From VHCN01 sp964589935 (GTDB taxonomy: Bacteria > Verrucomicrobiota > Verrucomicrobiia > Limisphaerales > VHCN01), in the NCBI GenBank assembly GCA_964589935.1, contig CAZPVD010000008.1:62001-126000 (forward strand): a stretch of DNA of 64,000 nucleotides, in the 5' to 3' direction. The translations under genes were made by a program, and so were the position numbers. Position 1 is the first letter of the stretch. Each line of letters starts with the position of its first letter. The notes beneath the pieces were generated by a model. The model was not told the origin of the DNA. It saw only the letters and a list, made by a program, of their open reading frames with translations, and ran no database searches. Shown here piece after piece: positions 42,884-51,292 of this stretch.

Positions 42884-45691
42884 ATGACGCGCCTCCTGCG
42901 AACCCTTCCAGTTGCCCTTGCCGCATTGTCGCTTGCGGTGTTGCACGCGCCAGCGGCTGAGTCGTTCACGCCCGCGCAACTTGCCGCGTGGCAGCGCAGC
43001 CCGACGAACTTCACCGGCATCAGCACCGCGGCTGACAAGCTCGTGATGCATTCGGAGAATTGGGCTTCGCTGCTTGGCCCTTCCACACCGGAGCACTTTG
43101 CTTTTGCCGCGACCGTCACCATCGAGGAGCCTGCGAAATCCGTGCGCTTCGCGGGCGAGGGGTGGACGGTGTGGACGGACTTCGGCTACAGCGACGGCGG
43201 TTACGAGGCCGCGTTGCTCGCGCGCGTCAGCGACGGCCCCGACTGGCGCAGCAGTTCCGGCTATCGCGTGCAGCTCTCGCACAAGTTCCAGGAAGTCACG
43301 CTGCTCAAGTGGCCGATGGGCGGCTTCGTCCGCGTCGTGCCGTGCGAGGTGAAACTCAAGCAGCCGCATCGCGTCGAAGTCGTCGTCGCCGGGCCGTTCG
43401 TCACGGTGAAAGTGGACGGTCAGGAAAAAATCCGCTTCTTCGACCGCGAACTGCCTTTGCAGAAAGGCCGCGCGGGACTCGCTGTGAGCAGCGGAGCAAA
43501 AGTTTCGTTCAGCGATGTCACGCTGAATTCCGTCAGCGCGCCGCCGGCGGTTGCGGCGACGGTTCACGTTCCCGACTTCAAGCTCCGCGAGTGGCGCGGA
43601 CGCCCGTGGGTCTTTGATGGCGCGGAACCGATCCTGCTTGTCGCGACGCCGCGCGCCGGCGACCCGTGCCACCAAAACGCCAAGCTGCGTCCCGGCCTCA
43701 AGCCGCTGCTGATGTGGAACGCGCACTGGGACCTCGCGAACCAGGGCGCGTTCAAGGAGGCGGACAGCAAGATCACCGAAGTCACCGCGAACGGCGGCGG
43801 CGACTCGCTCACGCTCTCGTGGAGCGCGCGGCACGTCGGCGACGCCTTCGAGGTTCGCTCGCGCATGAAGATTGGCTGGAACGCGGCGCAGCGGGTCTAT
43901 GTTTATGACGTGGATTCGAGGCTGGAGATGCGGCCAGGCAAGCAGTTCACTTTCCGTTACGGTTTTGATTTTGAACATCACACAGCGCTCGACCCGTTCG
44001 CGTGGGAATCGCTTCTACTCAAAAGCGCCGACGGGCAAATGTTTCGCCGTCCGCTGACGCCTTACGACTCCGGCCCAATTGAAAATCTCGCGACGCAGGA
44101 AGGCTTCCGCGCGTGGGTCGGCCGGCGCGGCGAGCCGTTCATCGTCGGGCCGGTCGTGGAATACGAAATCAGTTCCGGCACGAGCACGGGCCGCAAACTC
44201 AACACCGCCGTGTGCGCGTGGGCCTACGACACGGGCGTGAGTTTCCCGACCGAGACACTCAAGGGCGGCGACAAGATTGAAGTGCGTTACCGCTACACCG
44301 GTTTGCCTGCGGCGGAGTTGCTCACGATGCGCGAGCGAGCGACCGCGCCGCCGCTTCAGCGCACCGACCCGGCGCGGCATTTCATTTTCTGCGACACGTT
44401 TCCGAAAGTGGACTTCGCGCAGTTCGCGTCACTCGCGGACCCGTGGCCTTACGGGCGCGTGCCCTTCCTCAGCGGACACAACGCGCTGCCCCGCTACGCG
44501 CTCGCGTCGAACACTGGTTTTCACGGCGGCTACGCGATGCGCCTCGGCCCACGCGGCCACGCCGTCGCGAACCTGCCGGTGAAACAGCCGCTCGCGCCGG
44601 GCCGCTACATCGTCAGTGCCTGGGCGAAGGCCGACAACCTCCTCGGCCCCGGTGCGAAAATGGAACTGCTGCTCACGAAGGACAACACCGGCCACGGCTA
44701 CGCGCGAATGAATTCGGCGAATGTGCTCAAGTCCGAGACGCACTACATCGGGACCGGCACGTTCGACTGGAAGCGTGTCGGCTTCATCAGTGCCATCGCC
44801 AGCGGCGCGAAGAATCTCGCCGTCGAGTTCGACAATCCCGGCACAGGCGAAGTGCTGTTCACGGATTTTGAAATTCTGCCACTCGCGGAGCGCGCGCAAC
44901 TCCCGCTCGGCATTTTATCCGCGCCAAATTCGGAACCCGCGCCGCTGCCGCCGAAGCCCGCGGGCGTTCTCGCGGACTACCGGATGCTCGAAGGCAAAGG
45001 ACTGTTTGTTTTCGACAATGCAAACGGGCCGTTCGGCCTGCTTGAACTCGCGAACCTCGATTGGGTCGTCGCCGACGGCCATCACGCGCTGCGTTTCGCG
45101 GACAACACGAGCGGACGCCGCGAGTTCGCGACGTCGGGCGCGTTGGAGAACGGCTACTTCAACCATCCCTCTTACGCTGACAAGCACACGCTCCCCGTCG
45201 CCATTGCGGGTCTGCACGGCGGCGGTTTCGAGTTGCGCGGGCTGACAATGTCCGCCTTCATCAAGCCTGCGGCGGAAATGGGCAAGGCGCAGCACGGCGG
45301 CAAGGGCGACATTCTCGGCGTGGGCGCGCGGCGATTCATCCTCGGACTTCACGGACAGAAGGCGCCGTATCGCCTCGCCGCCCGGCTGAACGCGAATGAC
45401 AAGGACATCTTCGAGGCACCCGACAATCTCGAAGCCGACCATTGGTATCATGTCGCGCTCACGGCGGAACCGGACAACGGCAAGTGGCATGTGAAACTCT
45501 GGCTCGACGGCCGCATGGTCCGCGAAGGCGTCTCGCAGAAGTTTGACGCGCCCGCAAGCATCCCGCCCAGCATCGTCCTCGGCGCGGAGTTGTTCTATTT
45601 CCACGACGCGTATTTTCGCGGACTGATCGGCCGCACGACGGTCTTCGACCGCGCGCTTCCAGCGGAAGAAATCTCCACGCTCAAACCTTAG
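42884..45691 (+). CDS. Large secreted protein with DUF1080-like and LamG/concanavalin-like domains
   Basis: 935 aa from the ATG at 42884 (MTRLLRTLPVALAALSLAVL), a good signal peptide; the frame stays open upstream but only as the shadow of the NUDIX gene. Residues about 60-215 look like a DUF1080/3-keto-glycoside hydrolase-type lectin fold (GYRVQLSHKFQEVTLLKWPM, VEVVVAGPFVTVKVDGQEKI). The C-terminus (about 760-930) is a LamG-like jelly roll (LTMSAFIKPAAEMGKAQHGG, DHWYHVALTAEPDNGKWHVK, FRGLIGRTTVFDRALPAEEI). The middle has large beta-rich stretches of unknown kind and a carbohydrate-binding-like ALAPGRYIVSAWAKADN. Glycan binding is likely; no glycosidase active-site motif was seen. Confidence 0.8.
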   Translation: MTRLLRTLPVALAALSLAVLHAPAAESFTPAQLAAWQRSPTNFTGISTAADKLVMHSENWASLLGPSTPEHFAFAATVTIEEPAKSVRFAGEGWTVWTDFGYSDGGYEAALLARVSDGPDWRSSSGYRVQLSHKFQEVTLLKWPMGGFVRVVPCEVKLKQPHRVEVVVAGPFVTVKVDGQEKIRFFDRELPLQKGRAGLAVSSGAKVSFSDVTLNSVSAPPAVAATVHVPDFKLREWRGRPWVFDGAEPILLVATPRAGDPCHQNAKLRPGLKPLLMWNAHWDLANQGAFKEADSKITEVTANGGGDSLTLSWSARHVGDAFEVRSRMKIGWNAAQRVYVYDVDSRLEMRPGKQFTFRYGFDFEHHTALDPFAWESLLLKSADGQMFRRPLTPYDSGPIENLATQEGFRAWVGRRGEPFIVGPVVEYEISSGTSTGRKLNTAVCAWAYDTGVSFPTETLKGGDKIEVRYRYTGLPAAELLTMRERATAPPLQRTDPARHFIFCDTFPKVDFAQFASLADPWPYGRVPFLSGHNALPRYALASNTGFHGGYAMRLGPRGHAVANLPVKQPLAPGRYIVSAWAKADNLLGPGAKMELLLTKDNTGHGYARMNSANVLKSETHYIGTGTFDWKRVGFISAIASGAKNLAVEFDNPGTGEVLFTDFEILPLAERAQLPLGILSAPNSEPAPLPPKPAGVLADYRMLEGKGLFVFDNANGPFGLLELANLDWVVADGHHALRFADNTSGRREFATSGALENGYFNHPSYADKHTLPVAIAGLHGGGFELRGLTMSAFIKPAAEMGKAQHGGKGDILGVGARRFILGLHGQKAPYRLAARLNANDKDIFEAPDNLEADHWYHVALTAEPDNGKWHVKLWLDGRMVREGVSQKFDAPASIPPSIVLGAELFYFHDAYFRGLIGRTTVFDRALPAEEISTLKP

Positions 45692-45762
45692 CGTGCTTCT
45701 CCGTTCGCCCCTTGTCTTCGATTGAATTCAGCGGCACCTTGTCTATGCGCCACGGCGCGGGC

Positions 45763-48102
45763 ATGAGTTCAACCGCAGCGACAACACCTTCACAAACGAA
45801 GCCGCCAGCTTCGCCCAAATGCCTTGTCCGCTCCGTTGCGGGAACGATGCGCAACGAGCCGGCGCTCGAAGCGGTGACCATCACCCGCGGCGGCCAGCCC
45901 CGATCCATCGCACTCATGGGCAAACGCTCCGACCCAGAGCTGGAGCAGCGTGTCACTGTCGCAGTTGAGCAAGGCCGCGAGGCCAGCGAGCAGCATCATT
46001 GCGCCCTGCTCGGCCGCGAGGGCGACTGCCACACGTGCGACATCCCACTCGGCGCGGACGAGGGCGCCGCAGTCACCGTCACGCGCGAGGCCGACGGCCA
46101 CACCGTCGCGCGCGTCACCTGCCCGACCGCGCCGCGCTTCTGGCACTGGCACGACCTCGCGTTGCCGAAGATCGTCCCGCGCGAGGTTGAAATCCCGGAG
46201 CCGGAAGACGACACGCACATCAACGAATGGAAACACCAGCTCGTCGCCGCGCTGATTTGTGGCGCGAGTGCGCTCGCGGCGCACTTCGCGGCGGGCGCAA
46301 CGCAACTTGTCCTTTTCCTCGTGTCGTATGCCACAGGAGCGTGGTTCGCTGCCGAAGAAGTCTTGGAGCGACTCCAGCACCGCACGCTCGACGTTCACTT
46401 CCTCATGCTCGCCGTCGCGTTCGGCAGCGCGAGCATCGGCGCGTGGGCCGAAGGTGCGACGCTGCTGTTCCTCTTCAGTTTCTCCGGCGCGCTTGAACAC
46501 TACGCGATGGGCCGCACGCAGCGCGAAATCCGCGCGCTCTTCAAGTCCGCGCCCAAAACTGCGACGGTGCTCGAAAATGGCCAGGAACGCGAAGTGCCCG
46601 TCGCCGAACTGCGTCCCGGCGCACGGCTGCTCGTGAAGCCCGGCGCGCAGTTTCCCGTGGATGGCGAAGTGGTATCAGGCCGCACCGCCGCCGACGAATC
46701 GAACCTCACCGGCGAAGCCACGCCGGTTGAAAAAAGCGTTGGTGACAACGTGCTCGCCGGCACGATCAACGGCTGGGGCGTGGTTGAGACCATCGCCCTG
46801 CGGCCCGCGAGCGAGAGCGCGCTGGAACGCATCATCCGGCTCATCCGCGAGGCGCAGAAGATGCGCGCGCCTTCGCAGCGGTTCACCGACAAGTTCGGCA
46901 CCGGCTACACATATGCCATTCTTGGCATATCTGCCGCGATGTTCCTCGTCTGGTGGCTTGCCTTCGGCCTGCCCCCGTTCGTCTCGACGGACACCGTGCG
47001 CAGCGCGTTCTACCGCACCATGACGCTGCTCGTGGTCGCGTCGCCGTGTGCGCTCGTGCTTTCGATTCCGTCCGCAGTCCTCGCGGCCATCGCGTGGGGC
47101 GCGCGGCGCGGCATCCTCTTCCGCGGCGGCGCGGCGGTCGAAGAACTCGCGGACGTGAACATCGTCGCGCTCGACAAAACCGGCACGCTCACGACCGGCG
47201 AACTTCAAGTCGAGCGCGTCGAAAGTTTCCCGCCCGGACGTGAAGCTGAAGTTGCGTCGCTCGTGTTCTCGCTCGAACGGCTTTCCACGCACCCACTCGC
47301 GCGCGCCATCACGCGGCACGGCAAACAGCACGCGCTGCCCGTCGTGAATTTCGAGCACTTCGAGTCCGTCACCGGCAGCGGCTTGAAGGCCGTGCGCGAC
47401 GGCAAGACGTGCTGGCTCGGCAAGCGCGAGTGGGTCTGCGCGCAAGCCGGCAAAAGCGTCTGCGACACGGCAGAATCCCAGGCAGTCACAGCGGAACCGG
47501 GCCACGCGGAAATCTGGTTCGCCGGGGACGGTCTGGTCGGACGCGTGCTGCTACGCGACGATTTGCGTCCGCAGGCGGCGGCGGTGCTCACGGAGCTTCG
47601 CCGCGAGGGATTGCACACGGTCGTGCTCACGGGCGACCGTCGTGACACAGCCGAATTGTTGAAGGAGCGGCTCCAACTCGAAGACGTGCGCGCCGAGTTG
47701 AAGCCCGAGCAAAAAGTCGCCGCCATCCGTGAACTTTCGCAGTCGGGCAAACGCGTCGCGATGATCGGCGACGGCGTGAACGACGCGCCAAGCCTTGCCG
47801 CCGCGCACGTCGGCGTGGCAATGGGCGCGCGCGGCTCGGACGCCGCACTCGAACAGGCCGCAGTGGTGCTGATGCACGACCGGCTGGAAAATTTTCTCGC
47901 CGCCTACCGCCTCAGCCGGCGCGCAAAGGCGGTCATCCGGCAGAACCTCGTCATCTCGCTCGGCACCGTCGCGGTGCTCGTCGCGTTGGCGATGTTCGGA
48001 ATGATTCCGCTCACGCTCGGCGTCATCGGCCATGAAGGCAGCACGGTCGTCGTGGTGCTGAACAGTTTACGGCTGCTGTTTTCGGGAAGGGAGCAGAGTT
48101 AA
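45763..48102 (+). CDS. Heavy-metal P-type ATPase, P1B-4-like (Co/Fe/Zn/Ni)
   Basis: 779 aa from the ATG at 45763; in-frame TTG 45712 and ATG 45745 are possible earlier starts. Catalytic DKTGTLT has phosphorylated D471. STHPLA (H510-P511) marks the nucleotide-binding domain and MIGDGVNDAPSLAAAHVG (from about 667) the hinge. Transmembrane helix 6 carries SPC (427-429) and helix 8 HEGST (757-761), the combination of the P1B-4 class instead of CPC. The N-terminus lacks a CxxC HMA fold but has a His/Cys group, HHCALLGREGDCHTCD. It would export a divalent metal. The last base of the stop is shared with the convergent amidase gene. Confidence 0.9.
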   Translation: MSSTAATTPSQTKPPASPKCLVRSVAGTMRNEPALEAVTITRGGQPRSIALMGKRSDPELEQRVTVAVEQGREASEQHHCALLGREGDCHTCDIPLGADEGAAVTVTREADGHTVARVTCPTAPRFWHWHDLALPKIVPREVEIPEPEDDTHINEWKHQLVAALICGASALAAHFAAGATQLVLFLVSYATGAWFAAEEVLERLQHRTLDVHFLMLAVAFGSASIGAWAEGATLLFLFSFSGALEHYAMGRTQREIRALFKSAPKTATVLENGQEREVPVAELRPGARLLVKPGAQFPVDGEVVSGRTAADESNLTGEATPVEKSVGDNVLAGTINGWGVVETIALRPASESALERIIRLIREAQKMRAPSQRFTDKFGTGYTYAILGISAAMFLVWWLAFGLPPFVSTDTVRSAFYRTMTLLVVASPCALVLSIPSAVLAAIAWGARRGILFRGGAAVEELADVNIVALDKTGTLTTGELQVERVESFPPGREAEVASLVFSLERLSTHPLARAITRHGKQHALPVVNFEHFESVTGSGLKAVRDGKTCWLGKREWVCAQAGKSVCDTAESQAVTAEPGHAEIWFAGDGLVGRVLLRDDLRPQAAAVLTELRREGLHTVVLTGDRRDTAELLKERLQLEDVRAELKPEQKVAAIRELSQSGKRVAMIGDGVNDAPSLAAAHVGVAMGARGSDAALEQAAVVLMHDRLENFLAAYRLSRRAKAVIRQNLVISLGTVAVLVALAMFGMIPLTLGVIGHEGSTVVVVLNSLRLLFSGREQS

Positions 48103-48953
48103 ACCCGGCGCTTCACCGCTCGCATCATCGCGCGCCAGTGCTTCGCGAGGAAGCGCGGATGTTCGAGGCTTTCGCGCGCATACTTCCCCGTAGCTTGCGC
48201 GAGTTCGAGATCGGCAACGATGAGCGATTCAGACAAGTTGTCCGCGAGCTTCAGCACGCTTCCGTCGGGCGCGACGATTTTGGAATCCCCCGCCGACCAC
48301 AGTCCACTGCCCTGCGGGCCAACCGAGTTGGCGAAAACATAGAAGATGGCGTTCTCCCACGCGCGCACCGTGATGCCGTCGCGTCCGCTGCGCTTGCGGC
48401 GTGAAACGGCCAGCGTGTCGAGGCCGGCGTTCGGATGAAAGAGCACACGCGCGCCGGCCATCACCGCGAGGCGCACCAACTCCGGATAGCGACGCTCGTG
48501 GCAGATAATCGCGGTGCAGCACACGCCATCGAGGTCAAAGAGCGCGATACCATCGCCCGGCGCGAAGAACTGCCGGTCGCGTTCCGTGAGCTGGCACTTG
48601 GCGTAGGTGTGGACGACGCGCCCGCTACGGTCAAAGACCACGAGGCAATTTTGCCAGCGGCGTCCATAAGGAACGGGCGAGCCGATGAGCACGTTAATGC
48701 GATGCTTCAACGCAAGCAATCCGATGCGTTTCAATGCGGCCTGCAATTCCACGCGGTTGAGTTTGGAAAAGTCGCGGTTGTAGCCGGTCGTCGCGCATTC
48801 GGGAAAAAGGACTGCGTCGGCCCGGCGACGCGCGGCGTTGCGGATGGCACGCTCGATCTTCGCCAGATTTCCTCCAACCATCGCGGCAAACTTCATCTGC
48901 ACCGCGGCGACGCGCAGCGTGCGGGGCGAAGAGGCCGGGTTTGTCCGCGACAT
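48099..48953 (-). CDS. Carbon-nitrogen hydrolase (nitrilase superfamily)
   Basis: 284 aa. All three catalytic residues of the family are in place: E52 in VLFPECATTGY, K119 in TYAKCQLTERD and C151 in TAIICHERRYPEL. The family hydrolyses nonpeptide C-N bonds such as those of amides, carbamoyl groups or nitriles; the closest by context are omega-amidase/N-carbamoylputrescine-type enzymes, but the substrate is not readable. The start MSRTNPASSPRTLRVAAVQM fits homologues. It stands alone on the minus strand and overlaps the P-type ATPase gene by 4 bp at the stop codons. Confidence 0.88.
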   Translation of the reverse strand: MSRTNPASSPRTLRVAAVQMKFAAMVGGNLAKIERAIRNAARRRADAVLFPECATTGYNRDFSKLNRVELQAALKRIGLLALKHRINVLIGSPVPYGRRWQNCLVVFDRSGRVVHTYAKCQLTERDRQFFAPGDGIALFDLDGVCCTAIICHERRYPELVRLAVMAGARVLFHPNAGLDTLAVSRRKRSGRDGITVRAWENAIFYVFANSVGPQGSGLWSAGDSKIVAPDGSVLKLADNLSESLIVADLELAQATGKYARESLEHPRFLAKHWRAMMRAVKRRV

Positions 48954-49073
48954 GAAGCGAGGCTAGTGGCTGCGCGGCGCGAGTGCAATCCGCGGGAGCT
49001 TGGACGACGATGCATTGTTCATTCGCCTCGCCCGCCGCTTTGTGCTTATTCTCCGGCATTCACGACATCATCC

Positions 49074-49805
49074 ATGCAACAGCAACCCAATTTCGATCTC
49101 GGCCTCGACATCGGCCAGCTCATCGGCGGCGCGGTGTTGTGGATCGTTGGCGGATTCGCCGTCGCGATGCTCACTGCGTCCCTGCTGCATTTAATCGGGC
49201 ACGCGCTTGGTTTGTTTCAGCTCAAACGCATCGAGTCGCCGCGCAAGTTCCTCTGGTCGGTCGCGCTGATCGGCGTGTTCTTTTCGTGTATCGTCGGCGG
49301 ATGGACGGGTCTCAAGGTCGGCGTGGTGCGCGCGGGCGGCGGGGCCCTGACGACCGCAGGGCCGAAGCTTTTGCAGTCGGGACTCGAACAAGGTTTGCGC
49401 TCGGCGGGCGTGACGAATTTCGCGGCCATCGAAGTAAAGCGCCTGGGCGAGCTCCTCGACGAGGCGGCCAAGGCCGAACTGCCGCCGATGGAGTTCCCCG
49501 GCGCGGACAAGTGGCGTGCGAAGGTGGAGGAGTTCCGCCGCAAGGCCATCGGGCAGGCGCGCGCCTTTCTCGATGCCAACGAAAAAAGGGAAACGCTTTC
49601 GCTCACCGACCTCGTGAACGACCTCTTCCCTAAACTCTCCGTCGAACTCGCAACGTGGACGCAGAACTTCACGCAACGGGAAATCAAATCGGGACTGATT
49701 TGGATCGCAGGAATTGAAGCCGTCCTTGCTCTGATGTGCCTCATCGTTCGGGGCACGAGCGCGAAACCGAAAGCCGACGCCGCACCGCCGAAGTTAGCAG
49801 CCTAG
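49074..49805 (+). CDS. Membrane protein of unknown function
   Basis: 243 aa from the ATG at 49074 (MQQQPNFDLGLDIGQLIGGA); the frame extends upstream across the amidase gene and is not coding there. Two hydrophobic spans lie in the first 85 residues (about 14-42 and 58-80), then a soluble helical part (LLDEAAKAELPPMEFPGADK, RAKVEEFRRKAIGQARAFLD) and a third span near 213-230 (SGLIWIAGIEAVLALMCLIV). No family recognised. It is divergent from the amidase and convergent with nuoN, with which it shares overlapping stop codons. Confidence 0.7.
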   Translation: MQQQPNFDLGLDIGQLIGGAVLWIVGGFAVAMLTASLLHLIGHALGLFQLKRIESPRKFLWSVALIGVFFSCIVGGWTGLKVGVVRAGGGALTTAGPKLLQSGLEQGLRSAGVTNFAAIEVKRLGELLDEAAKAELPPMEFPGADKWRAKVEEFRRKAIGQARAFLDANEKRETLSLTDLVNDLFPKLSVELATWTQNFTQREIKSGLIWIAGIEAVLALMCLIVRGTSAKPKADAAPPKLAA

Positions 49806-51292
49806 TGATGTGCCACGGTGACGAGCGCGTTTCGCATCGGCTCGATCAGCAAATCGGGGACGCAGCCGAGCACGATGACGCCGAGCGCCAGCGCGCCAAG
49901 CGCGATCCGCGCCGAAAGCGGCACGCTGATTTCGCCAGCCTCTCCCGGCGCCTCCACGACGAGCGCCTGTTTCAGCACCATCAGGTAGTAATAGAGCGAC
50001 ACTGCACTCATCGCGATGGCGACGATGACGAGCCAGAGCAGGCCGAGGTCCTTGGCCGAGTTCACCACGGCGACGAAAACGTAGAATTTCCCGAAGAATC
50101 CCGCCAGCGGCGGAATGCCCGCGAGCGACAGCATGAAGACCATCATGCACACCGCAAGCACCGGCGCGCGACGGCGCAGCCCAGCGAAATCCGTGAGCGT
50201 CGCGTCACCGCCTCGCTCCAGCACGCCCGCGACGCCGAGCGCGCCCACGACCGTCAGGCCGTAAGTGATGACGTAGTAGAGCAACGAGATGACGCCCTGC
50301 GCGTTGTTGCAGAGGATCGCGAGCAGCGCGTAGCCCGCGTGCGCGATGGCGGACCACGCGAGCAGCCGCTTGACACTCGTCTGCGCGATGGCGGCGAGGT
50401 TGCCGAGCAGCATCGAGAGCACGGCGAGCGTGGCGAGCAGCGGCATCCAGCCGGACGCAAACTGATGCCAGCCCGCGCTGCCTTCCGCGCCGTCGAAGCC
50501 GGTCATCATGACTTTCGCTAACAGGAAGAAGCTCGCGACCTTCGAGCCGCTCGCGATGAACGCCGCGGCCGGCGTCGGCGCGCCTTGATACGCGTCCGGC
50601 GCCCACAAGTGGAACGGCACGGCGGCGATCTTGAACCCAAAGCCTATGACGGTCATCACGAGCGCGACGGCAAGCAGCGGATGGAGCGCGTGGCCCTTCA
50701 ACGCAACGGCGATTTTCGGCAGATAAAGCGAGCCGGTCATCCCGTAAAGCAGGCTCAGTCCGAACAGCGCGAACGCCGCGGCCATTCCGCCGAAGAGGAA
50801 GTATTTCAGCGCCGCCTCGGCGGAGCGCGGGTTGCGCTTGTTGAACGCCGTGAGCACGTAGAGCGAGAGGCTCGCGAGTTCGAGAGACACGAAAATCATC
50901 AGCAGGTTTTCCGTGCTCGCCATGAACATCATCCCGACGGTCGCAAGCAGCACGAGCGCGACGAACTCGCCGGCGTGCTCGGTGAAATCCGAGTCGAGCG
51001 ACAGCGCGAGCGTGAAGGCCGAGAGCGCGATGAGGGCGATCTTCACGATGCGGCCGAGCGGCTCGACGATGAACATCCCGTCGGCGACGCGCACCGAGCC
51101 GTCCGAGTTCACCATGAAGAACACGGCGGCAAAGAAGCCGAGAAAGGCAAAGAGAAACGCGACGAGCATCCGGTTGCGCAGCGGCTCGCGGCGCATCACG
51201 CCGAGGTCAATCGCCAGCACCGCAAACGCGGCGAGCACGAGAAAAGTCTCCGGCGCGGCGAGCTTGAGCAGGCCAAAATAATCCACGCTCAT
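49802..51292 (-). CDS. nuoN: NADH-quinone oxidoreductase subunit N
   Basis: 496 aa. An antiporter-like membrane subunit of complex I with about 14 hydrophobic spans. The conserved helix 5-7 region includes FLFGGMAAAFALFGLSLLYG and helix 7 lysine in VIGFGFKIAAVPFHLWAPDA, with AYQGAPTPAAAFIASGSKVA after it. It pumps one proton per NADH cycle in the usual model. It is the last gene of the nuo operon on the minus strand and its ATG overlaps the nuoM stop by 4 bp. Its own stop overlaps the convergent membrane-protein stop. Confidence 0.96.
   Translation of the reverse strand: MSVDYFGLLKLAAPETFLVLAAFAVLAIDLGVMRREPLRNRMLVAFLFAFLGFFAAVFFMVNSDGSVRVADGMFIVEPLGRIVKIALIALSAFTLALSLDSDFTEHAGEFVALVLLATVGMMFMASTENLLMIFVSLELASLSLYVLTAFNKRNPRSAEAALKYFLFGGMAAAFALFGLSLLYGMTGSLYLPKIAVALKGHALHPLLAVALVMTVIGFGFKIAAVPFHLWAPDAYQGAPTPAAAFIASGSKVASFFLLAKVMMTGFDGAEGSAGWHQFASGWMPLLATLAVLSMLLGNLAAIAQTSVKRLLAWSAIAHAGYALLAILCNNAQGVISLLYYVITYGLTVVGALGVAGVLERGGDATLTDFAGLRRRAPVLAVCMMVFMLSLAGIPPLAGFFGKFYVFVAVVNSAKDLGLLWLVIVAIAMSAVSLYYYLMVLKQALVVEAPGEAGEISVPLSARIALGALALGVIVLGCVPDLLIEPMRNALVTVAHH

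Noticed and set aside
49736..50521. Short plus-strand frame rich in Arg and His across nuoN
   Set aside because: Shadow of nuoN; no homology features.
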